Source of the DNA: Clostridiaceae bacterium
Lineage (GTDB): Bacteria; Bacillota; Clostridia; Acetivibrionales; DUMC01
Assembly (NCBI GenBank): GCA_012840075.1
Contig: DUMC01000151.1
Coordinates: 1 to 64,000, forward strand
Direction of reading: 5' to 3'
Length of the DNA: 64,000 bases
The notes under the pieces were generated by a model that made no database searches, had not been told where the DNA came from, and saw nothing but the letters and a program-made list of their open reading frames with translations. Below, piece after piece: positions 57,243-64,000 of this stretch. The first letter of the stretch is position 1. Every line of letters begins with the position of its first letter. The position numbers and the translations under genes are program-made.

Positions 57243-57959
57243 ATGAATAAAAGATTATTTTTAATAAATAAAAAATTTTTTATTAAAAAAGGCACGTATT
57301 TTAAAAAAGGCATATATTTATTATCGGTCAGTCTTTTGTCTTTATTCATATATTCTGCCTTCTACTCTGACAGTATATCAAAGGGGATAGCCGAAAATTT
57401 GGTCAGATTGCATGTTGTTGCTGAAAGCGATTCCGTAGAAGATCAGGAACTTAAGTTAAGTGTCAGGGATGCCGTAATTGATTATATGTATGATAAACTG
57501 TCAGAAGCAAAGGATATCGGAGAATCCAAAAAAATAATAGAAGAGAACTTGAATAATATAACAAAAGTGGCTGAGAATGTAATACGTTCCAGTGGAAAAG
57601 AAGTGCCTGTGACAGCAACCTTAGGAATATATCCTTTCCCTACAAAAAAATACGGTGATATTACTTTACCGGCAGGAAATTATCATGCTTTAAAAGTTGT
57701 GATAGGAAACGGGAAAGGCGCGAATTGGTGGTGTGTCTTGTTTCCTCCTCTATGCATTGTGGACGTAACACATGGAACTATATCCGAGTCGGTAAAAGAA
57801 GAGCTGAAAAATGCTTTAACAGATGATGAATACAAAATCATAAGTTCTGCTGAAAGTGATGACGATATACCTGTAAAAATAAAGTTTAAAATAGTTGAAT
57901 TTTTTCAAAATTCCAAAATAAGGTTTTCAGGCTTGATTAGTAAAATTTTTGGTGATTAA
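57243..57959 (+). CDS. spoIIR: Stage II sporulation protein R
   Basis: SpoIIR is made in the forespore and signals across the septum to trigger SpoIIGA processing of pro-sigma-E in the mother cell. The 238-residue protein has an N-terminal membrane/signal segment (GIYLLSVSLLSLFIYSAFYS) and the conserved region IAENLVRLHVVAESDSVEDQ, LKLSVRDAVIDYM, ATLGIYPFPTKKYGDITLPA, GNYHALKVVIGNGKGANWWC and VLFPPLC. It is preceded by a sigma-F-like promoter and the pyrG terminator. The start has an AGGGGG site just before ATG 57243. Confidence 0.95.
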   Translation: MNKRLFLINKKFFIKKGTYFKKGIYLLSVSLLSLFIYSAFYSDSISKGIAENLVRLHVVAESDSVEDQELKLSVRDAVIDYMYDKLSEAKDIGESKKIIEENLNNITKVAENVIRSSGKEVPVTATLGIYPFPTKKYGDITLPAGNYHALKVVIGNGKGANWWCVLFPPLCIVDVTHGTISESVKEELKNALTDDEYKIISSAESDDDIPVKIKFKIVEFFQNSKIRFSGLISKIFGD

Positions 57960-58023
57960 TCAATAATTTTTAAATAATTAATCTATACCAATAAAGTGTT
58001 AAAAATTGGAGAATGGAAATGAA

Positions 58024-58935
58024 ATGCAAGGTAAAATTGATGATAAAAATAACTATATGACAAATGAGAAAATAAAAAAAGCTTATGAAATACTGGGTGT
58101 AAGAGAAGGAGCCGGCAGAGATGAAATAGAAAGAAGGTATTTTTTACTGGCTAAAAAACATTTAATTTTACAACGGGAAAATTTAAAAAGTGAAGTAGTA
58201 GGTCTCAATATGGAAAAAATAAATGAGGCCTATTATTTATTAATAGGTCTACATAGCCATGATACTAAAAAATTGCTTGGCTCAGATGATGAAGAGCTTA
58301 GCTCAGATAAAATGGCTCAAAAATTAAAGGTGTATATAAGGGAGAATATCGGAAAAGTAATAGCAGTATTCATTATTGTGCTTATAGGGGCAGTTATTTT
58401 GCTCTTCTCCGATAGCAACAATTATATTAATATAGTGATTTTTGGTGAATATGAGAATAATCTCCGTTTTATTAAAGCATTTGAAAGTAAAAATACAATT
58501 ATTAACAGAATTTTTAGACCTAAAAATGTAAAAATACAGGAGTTTGTATTATCAGAAAATCTTCCTTTACCATATAAATTGGAGATGATGTTAGCAGCAT
58601 ATAAATTTGTAACCCAGGGTGATTATCATGTTCTTATAATGGACAGGGAAAGCTTTATTGAGTACGGAACTGTAGCAAATATAGCAAAACTTGATGAAAT
58701 TATTAATGAGCTTGGATTGGATAAAGGTAGTTATTTTACAATAAAAAAACCGGGCATAGACGAAAAAGAACATATTTACGCTTTAAATGCAGCACATATA
58801 ATTAATGGATATGATTTCACTCAAGCCGAAGATTCCCTTGAAGATACGCACGTAATAGCCTTCAGGGAAGGCTTGGATTATGATATAATTAAACTGGTTA
58901 TCGAAGCAATGCATCTTCTGATTGAACAACAGTAA
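58024..58935 (+). CDS. J-domain-like membrane protein lacking HPD
   Basis: A 303-residue protein whose N terminus (KIKKAYEILGVREGAGRDEI, ERRYFLLAKKHLILQ, INEAYYLLIG) follows the helix pattern of a DnaJ J-domain, but the HPD tripeptide needed to stimulate Hsp70 is missing at the KKHLILQ position. A single membrane helix (VIAVFIIVLIGAVILLF, near residue 115) is followed by about 170 residues outside or at the membrane with no recognised motif. It lies 47 bases downstream of spoIIR on the same strand. The N-terminal start is uncertain: ATG 58024 or TTG 58006. Function unknown; co-expression in the forespore is conceivable. Confidence 0.75.
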   Translation: MQGKIDDKNNYMTNEKIKKAYEILGVREGAGRDEIERRYFLLAKKHLILQRENLKSEVVGLNMEKINEAYYLLIGLHSHDTKKLLGSDDEELSSDKMAQKLKVYIRENIGKVIAVFIIVLIGAVILLFSDSNNYINIVIFGEYENNLRFIKAFESKNTIINRIFRPKNVKIQEFVLSENLPLPYKLEMMLAAYKFVTQGDYHVLIMDRESFIEYGTVANIAKLDEIINELGLDKGSYFTIKKPGIDEKEHIYALNAAHIINGYDFTQAEDSLEDTHVIAFREGLDYDIIKLVIEAMHLLIEQQ

Positions 58936-59020
58936 ATTGTTTGAATAATAAGCTGAAATAAGCTGTAATATATAACGATACTAAAACTTTAAAAAATAAA
59001 ATTGGAAATTTAAAAAATTC

Positions 59021-59049
59021 TTGACTTATACGAGTTTTTATGTTAAAGT
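59021..59049 (+). promoter_or_regulatory. Putative promoter of rpmG-secE-nusG
   Basis: TTGACT at 59021-59026 and TAAAGT at 59044-59049 with a 17-base spacer, 63 bases upstream of the rpmG start. It lies at the expected place for the ribosomal-protein operon. Confidence 0.5.
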
Positions 59050-59111
59050 AAGTATTGCTCTTGGTGTAGGCTTTTTTTTTATGCCATTTAGCTAAGCTGG
59101 AGGTGTAGGAG

Positions 59112-59261
59112 TTGAGAGTTAAAATTACATTGGCATGTTCTGAGTGCAAACGCAGAAATTACAATACGACAAAAAACAGAAAAAATGATCCTGACAGGAT
59201 TGAATTGAGCAAATACTGCAAGTTCTGCCGCAAACACACAGTTCACAGAGAGACAAGATAG
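59112..59261 (+). CDS. rpmG: 50S ribosomal protein L33
   Basis: A 49-residue L33 of the zinc-binding (C+) type: CSEC near residue 9 and CKFC near residue 36, with [15 protein letters not shown] between and KHTVHRE at the end. It starts with TTG 59112 after GGAGGTG. It lies upstream of secE in the usual rpmG-secE-nusG order. Confidence 0.95.
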   Translation: MRVKITLACSECKRRNYNTTKNRKNDPDRIELSKYCKFCRKHTVHRETR

Positions 59262-59384
59262 GCGTATATTTGATTGTAAAATATGATATAGTATAGATGT
59301 ATGGCATATTATAATAATTAATATTGTGTTTAAAAGGACAAATAAACACATATAAGTCAAAAAGTAAGATGGAGTTGTGTAACA

Positions 59385-59600
59385 ATGGCTGTAAGAATGG
59401 AATCAGTAAAACAATTGGGAAAGAAAATCGTAAAACATTTTAAAGAAGTAAGAGGCGAATTGAAGAAAGTAGTATGGCTAACTAGGGAACAGTTGATTAC
59501 CAGTACTATCGCTGTGTTTGCTGTATGCTTGTTTTTCGGTATTATTATATGGATAGTGGATTTGGGCTTTTCATTAATTATGGAATATACCTTTAAATAA
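59385..59600 (+). CDS. secE: Preprotein translocase subunit SecE
   Basis: A 71-residue single-membrane-helix SecE of the short Gram-positive type: FKEVRGELKKVVWLTREQLI then a C-terminal helix TIAVFAVCLFFGIIIWIVDL. It is part of the SecYEG channel. GGAG-type site precedes ATG 59385. Confidence 0.95.
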   Translation: MAVRMESVKQLGKKIVKHFKEVRGELKKVVWLTREQLITSTIAVFAVCLFFGIIIWIVDLGFSLIMEYTFK

Positions 59601-59648
59601 TTAAAAAGTTTACTTATTTGTGATTTTTAAAGGAGGATACTTGTATTA

Positions 59649-60182
59649 ATGCTTCCTGAAGAGGTTTCCGAAGGCCTGAAATGGTATGTTATTCATACGT
59701 ATTCGGGGTACGAAAATAAGGTAAAAGCTAACCTTGAAAAGATTATTAAAAGCCGTGGTATGGAAGATTATATAGTTGATATAGTCATACCAATGGAAGA
59801 ACAAGTTGAAATTAAAGATGGTAAAAAGAGAACGACTTTAAAAAAGATATTCCCTGGATACGTCCTTATAAAAATGATAATGACCGATGAAACCTGGTAT
59901 CTTGTTAGAAGTATCAGAGGGGTTACCGGGTTTGTAGGACCATTGTCCAAACCTGTGCCTTTAACTGATGAAGAGATTAAGTTCATGAGAGTAGAAAGTT
60001 TTCCGCCTGTGGTGGATTACGAAGTTGGAGACAGTGTGAGGGTTATTTCAGGTCCTCTCGAGAACTTCATAGGTACTGTAGAAGAAATTAGTGTTGATAA
60101 AAAGAAAGTGCGTGTTTCCGTATCCATGTTTGGTCGAGAGACACCGGTTGAGCTTGATTTTGACCAAATACAGAAGTTATAG
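59649..60182 (+). CDS. nusG: Transcription termination/antitermination factor NusG
   Basis: A 177-residue NusG: the NGN domain (LKWYVIHTYSGYENKVKANL, VEIKDGKKRTTLKKIFPGYV, VRSIRGVTGFVG) and the C-terminal KOW domain (YEVGDSVRVISGPLENFIGT, VEEISVDKKKVRVSVSMFGR). It binds RNA polymerase and links it to the ribosome or Rho. AGGAGG lies 12 bases before ATG 59649, a wide spacing. Confidence 0.97.
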   Translation: MLPEEVSEGLKWYVIHTYSGYENKVKANLEKIIKSRGMEDYIVDIVIPMEEQVEIKDGKKRTTLKKIFPGYVLIKMIMTDETWYLVRSIRGVTGFVGPLSKPVPLTDEEIKFMRVESFPPVVDYEVGDSVRVISGPLENFIGTVEEISVDKKKVRVSVSMFGRETPVELDFDQIQKL

Positions 60183-60507
60183 TTTTAAGTTTTGATTTTT
60201 AGCTGATTAGAATTTTATTGAATAAAGAGAGTTTTGATTTATGTATTATTAAAAAGGGAGCTTTAATTTAAGTATTATTCAGTTGGTTTTTTAATGTGAA
60301 AGTTCAGTTATTATATTTAGGCGCTATCAACTGAATAATGACTTAAAATTTATATATAAATTAAATAATGACTTAAAAATTTTATATTTAAATTTATATA
60401 TAAATCATTAATGTTAAGTTAATATATACATTTTATATAAAAAATGTATTTTTTATTTTAGAAGATACAAGAAGATTGAAGATTAATGATTGGGAGGTGG
60501 ACATAAA
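60183..60507. other. rplK upstream region with hairpin
   Basis: A 325-base gap. ATTATTCAGTTG (60274-60285) pairs with CAACTGAATAAT (60328-60339) across 42 bases; it may be a nusG terminator or part of an rplK-rplA leader. TGACTTAAAATTTATATA-type units are repeated from 60339 to 60410. No other feature is visible. Confidence 0.5.
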
Positions 60508-60933
60508 ATGGCAAAAAAAATAGTAGGTTATGTAAAACTGCAAATACCTGCAGGTAAAGCAACTCCGGCTCCACCGGTTGGACCAGCTTTAGGACAGCAT
60601 GGTGTTAACATTATGGGGTTTTGTAAAGAGTTTAATGAAAGGACAGCAAAAGATGCAGGTTTGGTAATACCTGTTGTAATAACCATATATTCGGACAGAT
60701 CATTCTCTTTCATTACAAAAACACCACCTGCTTCCGTATTGTTAAAACGAGCATGTAATATAGAAAGCGGTTCAGGCAGACCAAACAGGGATAAGGTTGC
60801 TAAAATATCAAGGGAAGAACTTAGAAAAATAGCTGAACTCAAAATGCCTGATCTGAATGCCGCAAGCATAGAAGCTGCAGAAAGAATGATTGCAGGAACC
60901 GCTAGGAGCATGGGTATTGTTGTAGAAGATTAA
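60508..60933 (+). CDS. rplK: 50S ribosomal protein L11
   Basis: A 141-residue L11: [40 protein letters not shown], then the C-terminal RNA-binding domain ([20 protein letters not shown]-type region, [20 protein letters not shown]). It binds the GTPase-associated centre of 23S rRNA. The start is ATG 60508 after GGGAGGTGG; a start at 60490 is unlikely. Confidence 0.98.
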   Translation: MAKKIVGYVKLQIPAGKATPAPPVGPALGQHGVNIMGFCKEFNERTAKDAGLVIPVVITIYSDRSFSFITKTPPASVLLKRACNIESGSGRPNRDKVAKISREELRKIAELKMPDLNAASIEAAERMIAGTARSMGIVVED

Positions 60934-60965
60934 GATGTTTGGTTATTTATTAAAAATAATTCACG

Positions 60966-61040
60966 GCACATTGTATGTGCATAAATATAAATAACTAAAC
61001 GTGGGAGGGAAATTTCCCGAAACAAAATAAACCACGGAGG
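60966..61040 (+). promoter_or_regulatory. Structured leader before rplA
   Basis: A small hairpin GCACA/TGTGC (60966-60980) precedes CGTGG (61000-61004) that pairs with CCACG (61032-61036) around the inner palindrome GGGAAATTTCCC (61007-61018). The outer stem abuts the GGAGGTG ribosome binding site. This could be an L1-type autoregulatory element; it was not matched to a known family. Confidence 0.4.
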
Positions 61041-61049
61041 TGAAAGGAA

Positions 61050-61733
61050 ATGAAGAGAGGAAAAAGGTATTTAGAAGCAGCTAAACTAGTAGATAGGCAA
61101 AAACTTTACAGCCCAAGAGAAGCAATTGAATTGGTTCAAAAAACAAGCACCGCAAAATTTGATGAGACAGTTGAAGCACATTTTAGGCTTGGCGTTGATT
61201 CCAGGCATGCGGACCAACAGGTAAGAGGAGCAGTTGTACTCCCTCATGGTACAGGTAAGCAGGTCAGAGTTCTGGTTTTTGCAAAAGGAGATAAAGCCAG
61301 GGAAGCCGAAGAAGCCGGTGCAGATTATGTAGGAGCAGAAGAACTGGTAGCAAGAATTCAGAATGAAAACTGGTTTGAATTTGATGCAGTTGTTGCAACA
61401 CCTGATATGATGAGTGTTGTAGGAAGAATCGGTAGGATATTGGGACCAAGAGGGTTAATGCCTAATCCAAAAGCCGGTACTGTAACAATGGATGTTGCAA
61501 GAGCGGTAAGAGAACTTAAAGCAGGAAAAATTGAGTATAGGCTTGATAAGACAAATATCATACATTGTCCTATCGGGAAAGTATCATTTGGAACAGAAAA
61601 GCTTTTGGAAAACTTCAATACATTATTAGATGCTATTATTAGAGCAAAACCGGCGGCTGCTAAGGGACAATACTTGAAATCTGTAGTTATTACATCTACA
61701 ATGGGTCCTGGTATAAAAGTTGCTACAACTTAA
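61050..61733 (+). CDS. rplA: 50S ribosomal protein L1
   Basis: A 227-residue L1: [75 protein letters not shown] and the C-terminal [16 protein letters not shown]. It forms the mobile L1 stalk and represses its own operon in many bacteria. GGAGGTGAAAGG precedes the ATG. Confidence 0.98.
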   Translation: MKRGKRYLEAAKLVDRQKLYSPREAIELVQKTSTAKFDETVEAHFRLGVDSRHADQQVRGAVVLPHGTGKQVRVLVFAKGDKAREAEEAGADYVGAEELVARIQNENWFEFDAVVATPDMMSVVGRIGRILGPRGLMPNPKAGTVTMDVARAVRELKAGKIEYRLDKTNIIHCPIGKVSFGTEKLLENFNTLLDAIIRAKPAAAKGQYLKSVVITSTMGPGIKVATT

Positions 61734-62010
61734 GTTAATAGTTAATATACCGGAGCATTATAAAACTATTGTGATATTGTTTTGATATTATTATAGATTA
61801 AATAGTACAATAAATAGATGATTAAATAGAAGAGTCCTTTTGACAACGGTAATGACCGCATAAGAAATTTGAAAAATTTTAAGAAAAATATTTACTAAAT
61901 GAAATTTTTAAATAAAATATTATTATGTGCTAAATATTATTATGTGCTAATGAATATGTTAATATAGAATAGAAAATAAAAAACTAAATAAAGAATATAA
62001 GAACTTCTAA

Positions 62011-62160
62011 ATGCCATAGACAGCAGGTGCTGAAAAGCGTAATAGATAACGTAATTTGGTTATCTGCCTGCCGAGGCGAGGTTTGGGTAATAAGATTGCT
62101 TTATATAAATAAACCAATGACCCTTCGTATGTCTATGTGCATGCGAAGGGTTTATTTATT
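62011..62160 (+). promoter_or_regulatory. Ribosomal protein L10 leader with attenuator
   Basis: The segment has the L10-leader signature: AGACAGCAGGTGC, then a hairpin (AGATAAC/GTTATCT), CTGCCTGCCGAGGCGAGG. Next is a terminator stem ACCCTTCGTATG (62120-62131) with CATGCGAAGGGT (62140-62151) and TTATTTATT. CATAGACA (62015-62022) can pair with TGTCTATG in the terminator loop, giving an antiterminator. L10(L12)4 binding is known to control rplJL this way. The rest of the 61734-62186 gap is AT-rich without features. Confidence 0.8.
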
Positions 62161-62186
62161 GCTCCGGAGGAGGTGAAAGGACAAAA

Positions 62187-62726
62187 ATGCCAAGTGAAAA
62201 AGTATTAAAGGAAAAACAGGAAATAGTACATGATATATCTGAAAAGCTTTCAACATCAAAAGGTATAATTTTTGCTGATTATAGAGGTCTTAGCGTAGAG
62301 CAGGATACAGAATTAAGAAAGGCTTTACGAAAAGCCGGTGTAAATTATCGGGTAGTTAAAAATACTTTAACCAGAATTGCAGCTAATAATATTGGTTTAG
62401 CTGAATTAGAGCCTTTCTTGAAAGGGCCTACGGCTATGGCTTTTAGCCAGGATGATCCTGTAATTCCCGCTAAAATAATGAATGAATATGCAAACAAATA
62501 TGAAAATCTCAAATTGAAAGCGGGATTAGTAGAAGGCAAAATAATTGGTGTAGATCAAATTAAATCTTTGGCAGATCTGCCGTCTAAAGATGTGCTCATA
62601 GCACAAGTACTTGGAGGTATGAAGGCTCCGATTACAGGACTTGTCAATGTATTGAATGCAAATATCAGAGGTCTTGTAATAGCACTAAATGCTATAGCAG
62701 AAAAAAAGGAAAAAGCAGAAGCTTGA
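62187..62726 (+). CDS. rplJ: 50S ribosomal protein L10
   Basis: A 179-residue L10, the base of the L7/L12 stalk: KEKQEIVHDISEKLSTSKGI, IFADYRGLSVEQDTELRKAL, RKAGVNYRVVKNTLTRIAAN, with a C-terminal Ala/Lys-rich helix (IALNAIAEKKEKAEA) that binds L12 dimers. GGAGGTG precedes the ATG. It is preceded by the L10 leader. Confidence 0.98.
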   Translation: MPSEKVLKEKQEIVHDISEKLSTSKGIIFADYRGLSVEQDTELRKALRKAGVNYRVVKNTLTRIAANNIGLAELEPFLKGPTAMAFSQDDPVIPAKIMNEYANKYENLKLKAGLVEGKIIGVDQIKSLADLPSKDVLIAQVLGGMKAPITGLVNVLNANIRGLVIALNAIAEKKEKAEA

Positions 62727-62907
62727 TTGTAAAATGTAAAAATGTAAATTTTACAAATATATTTACAAATACAAGAAAGAACTTAACAGGTAAAAATTTA
62801 GAATTAAAGATTACAAATTAAATGTTGCAGATTACAAGTTATATAATTTAAAAAATTATAATTTCAGAAAAAGTATAAAAAAGAAACTATTATGGAGGTA
62901 TGTAAGA

Positions 62908-63303
62908 ATGGCAAGTGAAAAAGTAACAAAATTAATTGAAGAAATAAAGAATTTAACAGTTTTAGAATTATCTGAATTAGTAAAAGCTCTTGAAGAAGAA
63001 TTCGGAGTATCAGCAGCAGCACCTGTTGCATTTGCAGCAGCACCTGTAGCCGGAGGAGCAGCCGGAGCTGCAGCACCCGCTGAAGAAGAAAAGACAGAAT
63101 TCAATGTTATATTGAAAGAAGTAGGAGCTGAAAAGATTAAGGTTATTAAAGTTATAAGAGAAATAACAGGTCTTGGACTCAAAGAAGCAAAAGATCTGGT
63201 TGACAAAGCTCCTAGCACAGTAAAAGAAAATGTATCAAAAGAAGAAGCTGCTTCAATCGAAGCTAAGCTTAAAGAAGTCGGAGCAACTGTTGAAATTAAA
63301 TAA
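62908..63303 (+). CDS. rplL: 50S ribosomal protein L7/L12
   Basis: A 131-residue L7/L12: N-terminal dimerisation helices ([20 protein letters not shown]), Ala-rich hinge ([20 protein letters not shown]), and the C-terminal translation-factor-binding domain ([40 protein letters not shown]). GGAGG precedes ATG 62908. It is 181 bases after rplJ and followed by a terminator. Confidence 0.98.
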   Translation: MASEKVTKLIEEIKNLTVLELSELVKALEEEFGVSAAAPVAFAAAPVAGGAAGAAAPAEEEKTEFNVILKEVGAEKIKVIKVIREITGLGLKEAKDLVDKAPSTVKENVSKEEAASIEAKLKEVGATVEIK

Positions 63304-63410
63304 AGCAACTTAAATTAAGTAACTTAAATTGAGAAAGTTATAGATAGCTTTAACTTAAAAGCTTAAAAAAGTTTAATAATCTTTTGCTCAAAAGCAGTAA
63401 ATTTAAACCA

Positions 63411-63450
63411 AACAGGGACAGGGGGTACGTATTGACCTTGTCCCTGTTTT
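63411..63450 (+). terminator. Terminator after rplL
   Basis: Stem AACAGGGACA (63411-63420) with TGTCCCTGTT (63439-63448), continuing TTTTTG. Together with the new gene start at 63615 it suggests the rplJL transcript ends, or is attenuated, here. The 63304-63614 gap otherwise holds only TTAAATTAAGTAACTTAAATT-like repeats. Confidence 0.8.
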
Positions 63451-63614
63451 TGTCACAGGTTGACTTTTAAAAAAACCTAATTTAAAATAAAAACAGAATA
63501 ATACATTATTAATACTTTTATTTCCCAATATTTCCCAATACCCATGGTTCTCGCAGTTTAACAGGTTCATTACAACCAAGAATTCAATACAAAACAAAAG
63601 GAAGGTGCATATTT

Positions 63615-64000
63615 ATGAATGTTGATAAGATTAATGTAACACTACGATATACCCCTTCATTAGATAAAAATTTTATTCCGGCAGCATTATACAATCGTGC
63701 ATTTTTAAAAGCAGTTAAAGAATCAGGAAAAGGTTTTCCTTTACGCATTGCTATAGAAAGACATGATGGATTGATTTCTACTTATGATACTGAAGTTTTT
63801 GCAGAAAACTGTGGCATGGATGAGGCTAACTTTTTTTATGTTGAACGCCTTGTAAAAACACTTTTGTGGATCCGAGGCGGATGGAAAATTATAATCGGAG
63901 GTCCTAGAAGTATTGGCGAATACATTAAAAAAGCTTATTCACAAAACGGAATAAGAGCATTTGATGAAAAGTTCATGGGCAATGTTTATGAAAAGCCCTT
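63615..64000 (+). CDS. Probable ROK-family protein, N-terminal part (runs off window)
   Basis: The first 128 residues of a protein continuing past the right edge. MNVDKINVTLRYTPSLDKNF, IPAALYNRAFLKAVKESGKG, VERLVKTLLWIRGGWKIIIG and GGPRSIGEYIKKAY are, from memory, the N-terminal block of a clostridial group annotated as ROK-family (sugar kinase/regulator fold). The ROK domain itself would lie outside the window, so this is not proved by sequence seen here. GGAAGGTG precedes ATG 63615. Its place after rplL, where rpoB is usual, is notable. Confidence 0.65.
   Translation, partial: MNVDKINVTLRYTPSLDKNFIPAALYNRAFLKAVKESGKGFPLRIAIERHDGLISTYDTEVFAENCGMDEANFFYVERLVKTLLWIRGGWKIIIGGPRSIGEYIKKAYSQNGIRAFDEKFMGNVYEKP

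Noticed and set aside
62856-63308. Antisense frames over rplL
   Set aside because: Shadow of the Ala-rich hinge; the L7/L12 frame is certain.

Overview
The window is chromosomal DNA of a low-GC, spore-forming, Gram-positive anaerobe of the Clostridia, most like the cellulolytic cluster III lineage (Ruminiclostridium / Acetivibrio type). Grounds: AT-rich intergenic DNA, AGGAGG-type ribosome binding sites with some GTG and TTG starts, McsB-ClpC, spoIIR, sleB and GerMN sporulation/germination genes, an SLH surface protein, CUT1 sugar transporters without their own ATPase, a bacteriohemerythrin, and a thioredoxin-reductase-like flavoprotein that lacks the NADPH motifs. The genus is an inference. 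I saw no rRNA, tRNA, CRISPR array or intact transposase.

Layout. 0-9.7 kb: end of a heat-shock operon (mcsB, clpC), an SDR dehydrogenase, a converging membrane glycosyltransferase, radA, and a decayed AAA-ATPase-like gene. A short G-rich repeat (core GGGACGGTTC) sits at the 3' ends of clpC, the SDR and the glycosyltransferase and supplies two of their stop codons. 10.5-17.8 kb: a carbohydrate ABC importer (two permeases, a binding lipoprotein broken by a one-base homopolymer frameshift) and a membrane-anchored AraC-type regulator. 18.3-28.1 kb: an esterase-like hydrolase, a hemerythrin-CheX pair, a metal module (HMA protein, P1B ATPase with CPG in place of CPC, Crp/Fnr regulator), a zinc-ribbon membrane protein and a two-component system.

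28.3-36.5 kb: an independently transcribed Phd/YefM-Uma2 fusion, then CarD, PIN-TRAM, ispD, a divergent ispF on the other strand, proS, a secreted SH3b-CAP protein and an RluD-type pseudouridine synthase. 36.8-44.6 kb: a mannitol-1-phosphate dehydrogenase-like gene, a membrane protein, small clostridial proteins of unknown role with paired hydrophobic segments, the flavoprotein, a YkuK-type RNase-H-fold protein, a GerMN lipoprotein and an FmdB-type zinc ribbon. 44.8-58.9 kb: cell-wall and spore genes (ddl, murI, sleB, two secreted proteins, a CtpA-type protease, spoIIR) interleaved with argS and pyrG. 59.1-63.3 kb: rpmG-secE-nusG-rplK-rplA-rplJ-rplL with a recognisable L10 leader. A terminator and the start of a probable ROK-family gene follow rplL, where rpoB is usually found.

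Two traits recur. Intergenic regions carry short degenerate tandem repeats and strong hairpins. Several proteins carry Asn/Asp/Lys/Ser-rich low-complexity inserts or tails: both permeases, the histidine kinase ATP lid, the RluD-like enzyme, Ddl and the hydrolase tail.
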